In this document: piece after piece, positions 31,861 through 44,054 of the stretch
How the letters are laid out: each line of letters opens with the position of its first letter
How positions within the stretch are numbered: position 1 is the stretch's first letter
DNA from: Malus domestica
Lineage: Eukaryota > Streptophyta > Magnoliopsida > Rosales > Rosaceae
Assembly: GCF_042453785.1 (NCBI RefSeq)
Contig: NC_091673.1
Coordinates: 7,213,001 to 7,277,000, forward strand
Length of the DNA stretch: 64,000 nucleotides
Direction of reading: 5' to 3'
Notes under the pieces: generated by a model
What the model saw: only the letters and a program-made list of their open reading frames with translations
What the model was told of the DNA's origin: nothing
Databases searched by the model: none
Program-made: the position numbers and the translations under genes

Positions 31861-33613
31861 CAAGGAACAAAATGCCAATAATATCGGCGATATTTCGCCG
31901 GTATTATCGGTTTTTCACGGTACTGATATTTTAATAGGTATCCAACTAGTCAAAATATCGCGATATTTTGGAACTGTGCTACTCAGAGAAGAACGCCGGA
32001 GCTTCTACTGCTCCGGCCAATTACAAACGCAAACCTTAGACTCCGATCTAATTACCAACGTGAAGAGGAAAGAGAGAGGAGTAAGTTTATACACTTGGTT
32101 CGTCGTGAAATGGCCGAAGGTGTTCGGAAAGCTCCTCAACAGTCACGGGTTCGCCGGAGTTGGGTGAGCTTTCCCCCGACCTGATCTCGTTCCATAACAC
32201 GCACTCAAGCTTACCTCACTGGAGAAAATGAAGAAAACTCGCCGGAGGTTTCTGGGTTTCGTCGATCTTGCAGAGACAAGAGGAAGAGAGAGAAAGACGA
32301 GGTTTTGATGGTGATGCCGTCTACGGAACGATGGTGTGGGTGCCGTGTACTAGGGTAATCACGGGAGAAAGAGTGAGAGTGATGAGAGGGTTTCGAGAGA
32401 GAAGAGAGTGTGCAGAGAAGGAAAGAAAGAGAAGAAGAAAGAAAGGGGGTCTCGAGTAGGATCTGGTTGATCTCGGTGACGATGGTGACAAAGCCGGAGG
32501 AGGGGAGGCGGCGGAGGGAGAAGGAGTAGGAGGAAACGAAGAGGGTTTTGCAGGGTCGGAGATTGCGAAGAGGGAGAGGAGGGCGATGAGGAGGAAGAGG
32601 GATCGTTGACTCGTTCTCTCTGTCTTCTCTTCTTTCTCGTTTCAATTGGTAATTTAGGGATTTAAGCAAGTTTCAGGCCCCCAAATCATCTACTTATATT
32701 GCCCCAAAAAACTCCAAGTAATTACAACATCGTATTAGAATTGTAATTGATCCTTGTTAGATTTGGTTTAGAAATTCTATGTAATTTAGTGATTGTTTCA
32801 TATTAGGTTTAGATTTGAATTTTTTACTCCATTCAGATTTTAAAGGATTATAATAGATTTAAAAATTTATGAATTTTGATGAAGTTTAATAATTTTTAAA
32901 ACTTTTATGTAAAATTTTAAGTGAATTCCCTCAAATTTTCAGGGAGCGATTTGAGAATGTTTAAAATATTATGTGAAATATTTCTAATTTTTTCGAGTTT
33001 CCCAACTTTTTAAAAATATCTTCGAATCAATTTCTAAATGAATACATTTGGAATGTATGAATTTCTTAAAAATCATGATCGAATACCCCTTAAACTTTAA
33101 AGAATCACTTAAAATCCTGATTAAATGCCCTTAGATTTTTAAGGAGAATTAAAATGTTTATAAGCCCCAATTGGATGTACCGCTTAATTTAACTAATTGA
33201 TACAACACAACAAAACCAGTTAAGATTACAAATTAACACAAAAGACGACTTGATGCGAGGTCATATCTAAAAAACTTGCCGCAATAAGCCACAATTGGTG
33301 TGTTTAAACTTCTTTCATTAATTATTACATATTTTCTACACTCACAATATTTGTCAGCTCGCTATATAATCAACTTGATAATGTTAAATCCATCATGCAA
33401 TGCATTTCCTTCCAATTTTTTGTGATAAACTAATAGATAATTGACTAAATAAACATCCTGCAAAGTTTCAATAAAAATTTCCAAGTTTTTCTTACAATTT
33501 CCGTGGTTTCCATGTAATTTTTATCGATATCGATATTATCCCGATATTTTCATCGATATTTCCGTGTTTTCAGACTACCGATATTTCCGATATTACCGAT
33601 ATTGAATACCTTG
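31861..33613. mobile_element. hAT-like non-autonomous element
   Basis: Flanked by 8-bp near-repeats GTCCGGTG (31853-31860) and ATCCGGTG (33614-33621). Ends begin CAAGG on both strands, and sub-terminal regions share AATATCGG/CGATATT motifs in inverted order. Size is 1.75 kb. The only long frame (32211-32669, minus) is Ser/Arg/Pro-rich and unrecognised, so no transposase. Eight-bp targets and short TIRs fit hAT. Confidence 0.7.
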
Positions 33614-33621
33614 ATCCGGTG

Positions 33622-34882
33622 GCTGCGCCGTGCGCCTATAGCGAATGGACATGGATGGGAGGGATGCTACTAAAATTTTTATGCGGATTTTACATATTTT
33701 TTTTACTCTGTAATATGGTATAATTCAAAATCGTTCATTTTTTAACTTCTCTTTTTATAGATTGATTTTATAAATAAAAAAATCAACTAAATCATAAACT
33801 GTTTAATATAGAATAAAATTATATTATATAAATAGATGTGACATATTGCCTACTTAATTTTCTCGTGAAAAAAAGTTGTACTCTCTATTACATTAGGCAA
33901 ACAAAGTAGATAAAATTATACTTTATTATTTTCTTTCATGTATAACATTAATTTTTAATTTTTACCTTTTAATTTTGTCATCCTCCTTCACATAAAGATA
34001 TCATACGATAAAAAGATACGCGAAACTCCATTATTGTAGGCAATGTTGCCAACTTTGGAGGGTAGGGAAAGTTTGTTTACTCTGCCTGCTCAATTGACTA
34101 CTTTATAGAGCTTGATTTTGCTCAAATGTATCATAAAAAACAGTTTGACTGCTCTTTTGATTACACCATAACTCTGCAACCCTAACTGGTAGGGATCATT
34201 GAGGGTTTAAGGCTTTAGAGCCACATGTATTGCCATATCACCCAACTTTTCTATCCTCGGATTCGAATTACCTGTCACCAACTTCACGAGCAACCCTCTC
34301 TCTCTCTCTCTTCCCCCCTAGGTACGCAGATTACTGAGCCAAACCTCTACAGGCGATGGCAAAACATGGACGCAGCTGCAGTCAGCTTACTATTCCAAGC
34401 TATATGTTTGGCAAAAGTTACTTGCTTTTTGTTCAGTACTTTAGCAGAAGAATTGTCCATATAATCACGTGTAAGTTGAAGAGTATGTATTATTGACACG
34501 ACGAAACGCAGCCAATATATTTGTGTTTAGAATCTTTGATTTATGGAATAAGTTCTCACACTTTACTAGTGTTTTTTTTGTTGTCAAAACACTTCATTAG
34601 GGTTGTGCTACCGGCTACTAGGACTTACATTGAGAGGCTGCCTGAACAGTGGTACTAGTATTTGAAGAAATCAGAGACTTGCGGGCAGGCATGCATACTT
34701 CTGGGCGGACAGTCACAGACTTGATCGTAAATTAATATCATCTGACTACATCGTTAACTTATATCCCAGAAACATGCAGTGCAGATAGGGTACATCACAT
34801 AAACAGACCAATGCCATAGAAAATACTATTCATTTCTTCTCAATCTCCTTTTATGGAATAAACACCGAACCAAAAAAATTAT
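33622..34882. other. Intergenic, nothing recognised
   Basis: AT-rich with a short (CT)n at 34298-34311. No gene. Confidence 0.4.
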
Positions 34883-35040
34883 GGAACTTTAACAAAAAAC
34901 TCACGGTACTATTCACTTTCACGAAAAATCATATTTTTACACTAAAAAGTCAATCCTAATACTATTCACTTTACCCTTTATTTTGTCCTTATTGTTAAAA
35001 CTCAAAGTTTTCAAACTCTTTTCTTTAGCTTTCCTTAAAA
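34883..35040 (+). mobile_element. MULE-type MITE, family A copy 3
   Basis: GGAACTTTAACAAAAAACTC at the left and CTTTCTTTAGCTTTCCTT-type right end, with ATTCACTTTACCCTTTATTT between. Confidence 0.75.
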
Positions 35041-35050
35041 AATATTTATA

Positions 35051-35190
35051 CTAAAGGATGGGGAAATGAGCTAAGCATCACAATGAGCTAACAATAATGT
35101 GGTTCGAATTCGTCTTTGATGATAATCGAACTTAAAATCTCTCACTTACAAATAAAGAGAAATATTACTATACCGTAGTACCAAGTGACC
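35051..35190 (-). mobile_element. SINE copy 2, same family as 7229
   Basis: On the minus strand it repeats the conserved order of the 7229 copy: AAGTGAGAGATTTTAAGTTC, CAAAGACGAATTCGAACCAC and ATTATTGTTAGCTCATTGTG. It abuts MITE family A copy 3. Target duplications were not found. Confidence 0.75.
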
Positions 35191-35388
35191 CATAATCCTA
35201 TTATCATACTACCATATATATGTGCATGCTACAAAGTAAATGTACAGCTAAATTGTATGAATATTAAACAGAAAATGATTAAACGATTTTTTTTTTGTTT
35301 AATAGGAAAATGTACGGCTGACCAAACAATTGCAGTACGTACAAAATTCAAAGCAGAATATTGCTAGCGAGTTGTTTAAACCATCTGA

Positions 35389-37340
35389 GACCATCTTTAA
35401 CCCTTGAACTAAAAATTAAATTTTTTAGTCCGAAAAATTTAACTTTTAGTCTAAAAATAGTTTTTCTGCTCTAATCATTTTAGCCCGGCATTATTAAAGA
35501 ATGAACTTAGGCTCATTTTTTTCTTAAATTAACTTTAAAAAAAATATTATGTAGACTATCGTAAATTAATTTTATGAATATTTTAATATAAAAATATTTA
35601 AATTTCGATAAATATTGAAAAATTACTAAATCTACTTTACATCAAAATGTGGAATAATAAGTACAATAATTATTGAAGACATCTAGATTAATAGAAATAA
35701 TATTAATACACACGACAATTAATAAAGTTCATAAACTTAATACAATTGAAAATTCTTAAACTACATAAACTTAATAATGATATTCACCATCTTGATTTTG
35801 TGATGGTGGACTTGGGATATAGCATTTAGATGAATTATCATCTTGAAATATACTCCTTCTGGCATCCCTTTGTAAAATTTCCCTTTGTTTACCACGTAAG
35901 TACTTCTTCCTCTATGGAGTGTATTTGTTGAGGTCATCCATCGTCAAATTTATTTCTAACCTCTCTTGCTCCCTATCCCCTTCTTCCTTCATTTGCAAAT
36001 GCATTTGGGCCACTTCTTCGTGGCGAGCGTTATGGGTTTTACTCAATTTTGCAATTCCGGTAGCAATGTGTCCACTCGAAGGATCTTGGGACTTCCCTTT
36101 TCTCTTTGCTTCCTTTTGCTTATCTCTTCCCGGGGACCTTGCAAAAGAAGGAGTTGGGGTCATTTCATCGACATCTTCATTGACACCTTCATCTCCGGCA
36201 TTTGTCGGTGCGGCTTCACGTTGAAATAATATTCTCCATTGTTGGTCCGCATCAGTTTCCCACCTCGGACAATCCTTGAGGACTTCCTAAGCATGTTGCA
36301 ACTTAAAAACTTGAATTTTTGGTGTTACTCTTGTCTTGTAAATTTCCATTGCTTTGTCACCTTATGCAAAAAATACATAAAAATAATTAGTTGCAAAATA
36401 ATATTATATACATGACAAATAAAATATTAAGAAAAAAACTTCCACTAGCCATGCCAACCACAGCTCTCTCCAAGCTTCCCTTCCATAAAGTGCATGATTT
36501 GTTGATAGTCATCCACCAATCGTAAACACCACCACTGTCCCTCCGGCCGCCGTTGCAGTTCTCTTGAAACTTTGCAATGATTTTATCCCACAAAACCTTT
36601 TTATTTTGATTTGTGCCAACTGCACCATCTTCGCTAACAGAAACTCATGCAAAGCATAAAGCAACATCTTCCTCACATGTCCAATTATGACCTCTAGTAT
36701 GCTCTCTTGCCATGTTAAACAATTTGGAAATGGAAAGAAATGGTAGAAAGATAAATTGGAAGAATTGTAGGAGAAAATTGAGTTTTGTATGGATGTTTGA
36801 ACAAATATATAGGTATTTATAGGGTTTTTTTGATCAATTTTGAGTTAAATAATTTTTTTTTTAAATTATTTTAGCCGTTGCATTTAAATTTGGGTTGTTA
36901 GAAATTTTTTTTTACCGTTAGATTTGATTATATTCAATTTCAGCTATTGGATTCAATGTATTTTAAAATAACATATTTTAAAAAAAATAAATTTTGAGTC
37001 TGGATCGTTGGAACAACTAACGGTCCTTAAATGGTGGTCGTTCGATGCGGAAAAGAGCCATTGGGCTCAGGGAAGTGGCCAACATGGGCCCTGACAGTGG
37101 GCCCTCCGCTGTTAGGAGCTGAATTGATGCGGGCCGTGTGGGGCGCGTCGGCGAGTGGGCGGGCCGAGAGTGGCCCAAATGCAGGCGAGTCCACGCGTTT
37201 TGGGATGGGGGGGATTTGGGGGGGTATTTGGCCCAATTTTAGCATTTGGCTTTTAGCCAAATGTTTTAGCTTGGGTTGGGTGGTGTTTGGGGAGGAATAA
37301 ATGGGGTAATTTGGCATTTAGCCCAGGGTTGGAGGATGCC
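35389..37340. mobile_element. PIF/Harbinger element with only the MYB-like ORF
   Basis: TIRs are GACCATCTTTAACCCTTGA at the left and GGCATCCTCCAACCCTGGG when the right end is reversed. The 3-bp TGA flanks both sides (35386-35388 and 37341-37343). Size is 1.95 kb. It carries the decayed MYB-like ORF at 35771-36713 but no DDE transposase. Confidence 0.8.
35771..36713 (-). pseudogene. Harbinger MYB-like (GST-T3-like) ORF2, degenerate
   Basis: Starts MAREHTRGHNWTCEEDVALC from an ATG at 36713. It then hits TGA in place of the expected Trp, and continues with KKVLWDKIIAKFQENCNGG. After shifts it reaches PGRDKQKEAKRKGKSQD and HEEVAQMHLQMKEEGDREQE, and near the end DDLNKYTP-stop-RKKYLRGKQREI. These are the MYB/SANT-like N-terminus, the RP-x-GRDKAKK motif and the C-terminal coiled region of the ORF2 protein that partners Harbinger transposases. 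At least two stops plus frameshifts make it a pseudogene. Confidence 0.8.
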
Positions 37341-37581
37341 TGAATTCGCGGTATACATTTTTTAATTTCAAGGGTGAAAATTAGCTACAATTTTTACAGT
37401 TCATATTATTTTCCATGATAAAAAATCTGAATTGATGTAGAACAAATAGCATAATGGAACAAAGAAAAAATAAACTATTGAAAGACAATGATACAAGTGG
37501 CAGTTTGCGGATTTAGCATCCGAGTTACGACTTGGGCTCATAATACGTTTTCGAAAAGGGAATGACGCCATGATTAAAACT

Positions 37582-38529
37582 AAGGGTGGGAACGGGTTGG
37601 GCCGGGCCTAAAATTAGAGGGACTAGACCGAACCCACTTGAAAATACAACGGGGTGGAGCGAGTCAGATTTTACTATTTTAAAACTGAGAACCGGACCTA
37701 ACCCGGCCCGTATCAAACGAGCTGGTTCTTACGGGTACACTTTTTTTTTCCCTTTAATTTGCAGTATCCCAGAACCCAAATTCCCAGTCGAATTTACACT
37801 CGATCGAGTTCTGATTCGAGTTCGAAATCTAATTAAAATAGGAAGAGGGCGCCGCCGGAGACAAATCAGTGAACTGGGGGATGGCGCTACCGGAGACAAA
37901 TCAGAGATGAATCAGGACAGGAAGATGGCACATCGACATCACCCCATCCAAGGCTCCAAGCTTTTTCCTTAGCCGCTGCGAGAAAATCTTGCAAGCGTCC
38001 ATCCTCAAATCAACAACTGCAGCCAACGCGACGAAAGCCCTTGCATCTTCCGTGTAGTTCTAGTTCTACACGCTCACCTCCACTGCAGTTTGCAGTAGTG
38101 CGTTTAGGTTTGTTTGTAGCAGTGATGGTGATTGCTGCAGATGAGAGGGGAAGGAGAATATGGGTGATTGTTGCAGCGGCATGTAGTACTTGTGCAGAGG
38201 AAATGGTTGCTGAAACGAAGAAATCAAGATCAAGGTCGAGTTCAAGACAAGGAGAGTCGGCAGGATTCTGGAATTCGAGATCGAGACGAGAAGAGTCGGG
38301 AGGATTCTTCTGGAATTCAAGTCCTATGTGTTAGAAATCAACAGTGGAGATTTAAGCTCCCTATAATGAATGGTTGAAACGGTTCGGGCCTGGGGCCCGT
38401 TTTCTCTTAAATTTGTACCCTCCCCACCCCATTAATTAAATGGCCCCGCCTCGCCCCTCCCCACTAATTAAATGGCCCCGCCTTGCCCCGCCCCGACCCG
38501 CGAGTCCAGGACCCGTTTGCCCAGCCCTA
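37582..38529. mobile_element. hAT-like element with GGGCTGGGCAAACGGGTC-type ends
   Basis: The left end AAGGGTGGGAACGGGTTGGG and the reversed right end TAGGGCTGGGCAAACGGGTC are imperfect inverted repeats, with GGCCCG/CGGGTC-rich subterminal arrays. No transposase. I could not find a clean 8-bp target duplication, so the class is inferred from the end sequence. Confidence 0.55.
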
Positions 38530-38675
38530 ATTCAAACTCACAGCTTTGTCGTGTTATATAATGAATTTCAGTCAACCTTCAAAACTGTGTTTAAAGTTTT
38601 GTAATAAAAATCAAATCTTTCGATTTTCGTTCGATTAATGTTTAATTAGTCATTTCACTTCCTGGAAGTCCTGGA

Positions 38676-39464
38676 AAAATTCTAAAATGTGAATGTGGAG
38701 ACTTTCCCTTTCTCTCTCCGTGAGAGACCTTCCCTCTGTGTGAGGGTTATTCTCACCGATCTGTGTGAGTGTTTCTCCATCGCGTTCAATTCCGGCGCCG
38801 CCGGTCCTAGCTACGGCTGGGATCGGTGGGTTTTCTTTTGTTTCTTTCTCCTTCTCTTTCTCCTCTTCCTTTCGCCGTTTTGTTCCCTGGGTTTATTAGC
38901 TGATTTGCCTTCTTCTCTCCCCTTTGTTGTCTCTCCTCTGACTTCCTCCAACTTCCAAGCTTCAGTCTCCCTTTGTAGCACTTTGTTGCGATGTTTTGAG
39001 TTGGTGTGCTTTGATCTGGTGCTTGCACTGGGTCGGGTGTTCCTTGCACCCCCACCTTCTCTTTGTTGTCTGCCCTTATTGGCAGTGTTGCTCATGGTTT
39101 GCCATGAGCTTCTTTCCCTTGGCTGTCGATTCTCTGGTGTCTGAAGCTGGTCTTGGAGTGAAGCTTGGCGTTGGTTGCTGATTTCGGTGAGGCGCGGTGT
39201 TGTTTGGGGTGCGACTTTGGCTGAATCGACATGCACGGCTACGGTTTTGGTGGTTGCCGCGACGGCTATGGCGGAAAACGCGTCGGCTCCGGTTGTTTCT
39301 ATGTTTCTTTGCTTTCGTCTCACATTTTGGTTGGGCTTCTGTTGTTTGTTTGTGTTTTTTGTTTTTGGGCCTCTGTGTTGTACATTTTGGGCCCTTGTGT
39401 TGTAATGCTGGTTGTGGTTCATATTTTGGGCAACCTTGCCCGAATTTCCAAAAAAAAAAAAAAT
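38676..39464 (+). mobile_element. Retroposed sequence (LINE-derived or other) with poly-A tail and target duplication
   Basis: AGTCCTGGA occurs at 38667-38675 and again at 39465-39473, directly after a run of 13 A. The insert is pyrimidine-rich at its start and ends GCCCGAATTTCC before the poly-A. There is no reverse transcriptase; the long frames over it are low-complexity. Length and features fit a non-autonomous LINE derivative or a processed non-coding transcript. Confidence 0.6.
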
Positions 39465-39916
39465 AGTCCTGGACCAAAAAGACATATCCTAAAAGTCATT
39501 TGAGTTGTAAGCCGGTTGTAATCTTTATTTAAGGCATGTGGATGTATTAATTTGTTTTCATTGAATCATTAGTCAATTCAACCCTCTTGAGATTTATCTC
39601 AATTTTATAGTAGTTTACAGACTAGTTCTTCAAGGGATTTATGCTAGTAACCCTTTTGATTACTCCGTGCTACGGCACGAAAGATTATAAATTCAGCAGC
39701 ATTAAGGAGAAGATGAAGAAAATACACTAGATTAATTCAAACTACATTAGCAAAACAAGAAATCAATACGAGCCCTTTGCAATTTTTCTTTCTTTCGAGA
39801 ATATAAGCTAGGCAACTTTGCACTGAAAAAGAAAAAAGAAAACTTATAAAACACGATATAACATGGCGGTGGTGGTAGCCGCCGCTGGCTGCCTTTTTTT
39901 TCTAATGAACATATAG

Positions 39917-42900
39917 CTAGGTAGGTGGTAGTTGTCTATCTTGTTCATCATCATCGTCAGCCACGGCGCCGCCGTTCTGGCTGCTGTCGTCGTCCGTATC
40001 ACACGCGGACACAGGCGCGTCGTAATCAATATCGTGATGGTGAGGTGGCGGGAGCAGGAGAGAAATGGAGGAAGAGGAGGAGGTGGTGGAGGAGTGGGTT
40101 TTATTATTAATTTGGACGCCAAGGCCAACAATGGGAAGTGGTTCGGTCAGTTGCTTCCCGTCCCGAGGCGGAGAAAACACCACTGGCAGGTAGTGCTCCA
40201 TGTCGCACGGGAACTTCGAGTTCTTGAAATGCTCCTTCAACGCCTCCAATCCCTTCACATTAATTAATATTTATAGCTAATAATAATTAGCAATTTTGAT
40301 AGTGGATTATGCTGAAATAAAAATGTTTAACGAGGAAATTAAAGTGACTTGTTACCTGAACTCGAGCGTAGGTGACTTGGCAGATTTTCCTGGAATTGAA
40401 GACCTCCCAATGTTGATGGTGAAAGGCTTTGTACAGCCTCCACGTTGCCTGCGGAGTCGTCATGTTCACGAATCCATATCCCACATTGCACTTGTTGCTG
40501 TGCTTTCCACACATATGAATTCGACCCATGAATTTGATATTTGACAAATGTGTACCAGAACATACAAAATTTTAATCACAATTTTGGAAATAAAATTTAC
40601 ATCGAGAGAAGATAAAATGATCGCAGAAGCATTTTGGTGACGAACTTCAAACCACTTTTCATTCAAAAATGTTACTTTTATTATCTAATTGTAGCATCAC
40701 TTGTATCATCTCTCTCATAGAGATGAGACTCATGCGTTGGCAGATCCTATCTCTATTACAGAGATAATACAAATGATGGTACAGCTAGGTGATAAGTATA
40801 GCATAATTCTTTGGATATGATTTTTTTTCCTTCCTAATCTCTCTTCCCTTCCCTCCACTCCTATTAATCGGTTCTAGTTAAGCTATGCCAATATTTTATT
40901 TTAAAGTCTTTTATATAAAAAACAAAAAACAAAAAAAAACAAAATGTGAGACGAAAAGAAGGAAATGAATTATAATAGAAATGGAGAGAATCTTAATTCC
41001 TACCTTTTTGGTCGCCGAAGAGAATGTTCATATCTTTACGAATATCAAATAAAAATTTATGACCAAGCCGATAGACAATTTTGTAAATTATTCATTTCAA
41101 AAATTAAAGTTGATGTTTTTATCATGACTTTTTATATTAGCACCCCACAAAATGTTGAATACACCTCACATTAACATTTAATATTAATGACTTATTTACT
41201 TTATTATGAATGATAATTTTGACCTTATTAGGTTTAAAAAATAATAATTTTTTTATAAATACACTACAAATCTCTTTTAACGTATTATTTATCTATTTCA
41301 ACTATCAAAATCCCTCTCATTTTCCATTGTTGAATAAAACCCTAAGCAATGAAACTATAAACATGTTGATTGAGAAAAATTATTTTTAACGAATGGAGCA
41401 CGAAATCGGTGTTTCGAAAGCTTTGAAATCATTATTATTGTTATTAAAAAACGTTCCAATGAGTCTAAACATTTTTTTAAATCATTCAATTTGAAATCAT
41501 TTGGCAAACTAAAGTTCATATAGTTTGAAATCATTCGGCAAAATTAAAAATGAGTGTTATAAGATTTGAGAAATGTGGGATGTATAAAAAATATGGGATG
41601 TGTGTAGAAAATGTAAGATGTATATTAAGAATGTGGGGTGTGAGGGTATTATGGGGAAGGAAGTGGGGTGTATTAAGATAATTTTTAATTGAAAAAATAA
41701 ATGTGAGGTTTATTAAGTACGTGAGGTTTATTCAACAATTTGTGGGGTGCTAATATAATAAGCATTTCATCATTTTAGCTAATTCACCTATATATAATTT
41801 ATAGGTATAATTTTGATATTTCTAAAGAAATCAATTAATAAAACAAAATAATAAATAGATTAAAAGAAAAGGAAAGTTACTTGAAATCAATGGGAAGATA
41901 AACGAAATCGTAGGAGGAGAAAGGCTGCTTTTCATCATCACCACCACCGTGATCGCCGGCGCTAATGATCTGTTCATTACAGTGGATACAGTGGTTGTCC
42001 AGCATGTTCAACAGCAGCTTCTGACTGCCACAATAATCCACCACCAAAAAAAAAACAATTTCATCACCATCACAGCAAAAACAAAAACTGAAAAAAATAA
42101 GAACAGAAATATGAATTGCCCTAAAAATTTTAAACTGAAAACGTTTACCTGTATTTATTGGGTATGTTCTTGATCATGACGGTGGTTCTGGTATCTCCGC
42201 TGGTGGATTCCGACAAGGCATCTTCTTTGATTAAAAATTTAGAATCTAACTTCTTCGCTTGTCTTCCCTTCTTCCCCCTACTGCTCTTCGGCTGCTTCGG
42301 ACTCGTTGCAGTGGCTTCAAGGCTCTGCGAGCTCCCGCAACTCATCTTCTTCGAAGACGAAGACCACCTCTTCTCTTGAATTGCATCCAAATTTAAACCC
42401 GCCATTTTGGATTCAACATTGTTTCTGATAATTACCATTCCCTTGCTGCTGCTAGAACTACTTGATCTATTATTGCTCCTAGTCGATGAAAATTGGATTT
42501 GCGATGAGGATGTACACAGACGAGGCTGCGGCCCCGCCAATCTAAAACTGTTCGAGCGTCTAGAGAATTTCACAGCCAATTCCGCCGGCGGCAGCGGTGC
42601 AAAGAGATTGTGAGGCGAAAGTAGAGTTGGGGCAGTGTGAGCCACCGCATTAAAAAACTTCCGGCTGTGGCCACCGGGCCGACTGAATTGAATCACAACT
42701 GATTTTCCGTTGATTTCTTTGCCGTTCATCTCCTCGAGAGCTCTCGCCGCGTCTCTGACGTCGAAGAACTCGATGAATTTTTGGTGCTTCTTCGATGGCG
42801 TCTCTCTCAATTCCTTCACAGCACCTGATAAAACTACAAAATTACACCCGACAAAATTGAAACAAAATCCAGGTCCCATGTTCTTCCATTTGCCATGAAA

Positions 42901-43719
42901 AACGTAGGACAAAGACCCATGAGACCTACTCCTTAATTATCCCCACAAAAATCCGGAAAAAATAACGTGAAAAAATAAATTAAGGGAGGAAATGCTACCA
43001 AAAGCTTGGAATATGTCTTTGAGAGCGGAGGTGGTGACAGCCGGGTCCAAATGGAAAATGACGATGGTGCCCTGATTGTGGCCGTCCAGGACGGCTTTCA
43101 AGGCCGGAAAGACGAACTGGGCCCACACGGCCTGCCCCGCGATGAGGCCGCGACCTGGAGGAAACGGAAGCGGGAAATTAGGAGGCGGCAGAGGTGATGT
43201 GGCCGTCGTGAACGACAAGGTGGCGTAGTGGTTACGAATCCTGTCTTCCTGCTGCATGTACTGCTCCCGAATCTCCCGCAACGCCCTCTCTGCATGCCTC
43301 AGATCGTAGAAATGGACGGTCACGATACCGTCGCACGCCCTCTCCATCTGCACCCACCTCACCTCCCCGAACCCCTCCAACTCCCTCCGCACAGTCCCCT
43401 CGCTGACGTCACTCGAAACCCCGTTCAGAAGCACTGCCCGTGTGGCGGCCGCCGTCGGAGGCGGCAACGGTGCGCATACGGTAGCCCCCGCACTAACGTA
43501 CGCGGCTGGCGCGGAGAACGGAGCGTAAGGTACAACTTCGCTGATTGGCGGGGGTGGGTAGGGATAGTAAACCTGGTGGGGAGATGGAGACGGTGGTAGC
43601 AGTTGTGGCGGCGGCTGTGGAGGTCCGAAGATGGGTATTTGGTTCTGGTTACTGGGTCTGAACTCTTGGGCTCCGGGGTCCAGACTTCCCGGAAACCGTA
43701 CAAAGCTGGTATCTTCCAT
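39917..43719 (-). CDS. TE1: Terminal ear1-like (Mei2-like) RNA-binding protein, 5 exons, 672 aa
   Basis: Exons on the minus strand are 43719-42999, 42824-42149, 42024-41881, 40497-40356 and 40252-39917; all junctions are GT-AG and the joined frame is 673 codons. I chose the Met giving [20 protein letters not shown], the conserved TEL start. An in-frame ATG 111 nt upstream would add 37 unconserved residues. A proline-rich N-terminus is followed by RRM1 (about 94-152, [11 protein letters not shown]), RRM2 (about 217-300, [10 protein letters not shown] to [10 protein letters not shown]) and the Mei2-type RRM3 (from about 454, [13 protein letters not shown], then [10 protein letters not shown] and [13 protein letters not shown]). 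The C-terminus is rich in Asp/Ser. TE1/PLA2/TEL proteins control leaf initiation and timing in the shoot apex. The large intron 3 (41880-40498) holds a TIR element. Confidence 0.93.
41132..41758. mobile_element. TIR element in TE1 intron
   Basis: The left end TATATTAGCACCCCACAAAA continues as TGTTGAATACACCTCAC. The reversed right end reads TATTAGCACCCCACAAATTG, then TTGAATAAACCTCAC, giving about 40 bp of TIR. The interior is A/T-rich with extra GGGGTGT motifs. It shares its ends with the eS6-carrying element at 5327-6350. Confidence 0.75.
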
Positions 43720-43896
43720 GTGGTGGATGATGTCGGAAAACCACTGTAAGTAAGAAAAGGCGTGATTTTCCGGTGAATAAAAACTGGGAGATATTAGTTG
43801 GTTGTCTGTTGCTCTCTGGTCAAATTCCACAGCTATCTTCCCGTGTAACAGTACATCTCTCTCTCAGGAAAATGGAACTGGGATCATCTCAAGTGT

Positions 43897-43905
43897 GATA
43901 TAAAG
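43897..43905 (-). promoter_or_regulatory. Candidate TATA box of the TE1-like gene
   Basis: TTTATATCA on the minus strand lies about 180 bp before the chosen ATG. Confidence 0.35.
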
Positions 43906-43908
43906 AAA

Positions 43909-44054
43909 GGGGTGCGCTATCCACACACCCTATTTTACTTCTCACACACCTTGATAATTTATGTCCGTTGATCTTCTTCAATTCATCCGATCCAACGGTC
44001 GAAAATTAAAAAAGTGTGTGAGAAGTAAAATAGGATGTGTGGATATCACACCCC
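43909..44054. mobile_element. MITE family D, intact copy
   Basis: Inverted ends: GGGGTGCGCTATCCACACAC at the left, and GGGGTGTGATATCCACACAT when the right end is reversed. Inverted similarity continues into CTATTTTACTTCTCACACAC. Length is about 146 bp. It lies immediately upstream of the TE1 promoter. An interrupted copy is at about 50402-50670. Confidence 0.8.

Noticed and set aside
32211-32669. 152-aa minus-strand frame in the hAT-like element
   Set aside because: Ser/Pro/Arg-rich with no transposase or host motif; probably chance in a GA/CT-rich stretch.
38811-39485. 224-aa Lys/Arg/Gln-rich minus-strand frame
   Set aside because: It lies antisense across the retroposed poly-A insert and starts in the poly-T side; composition is low complexity with no domain.
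42937-43830. Upstream ATG (43830) as the TE1-like start
   Set aside because: The extra 37 residues do not resemble TEL proteins, whereas the Met at 43719 gives the conserved RFPG-x-LDPxAQEF start. The rest of that frame past 42999 is intron.
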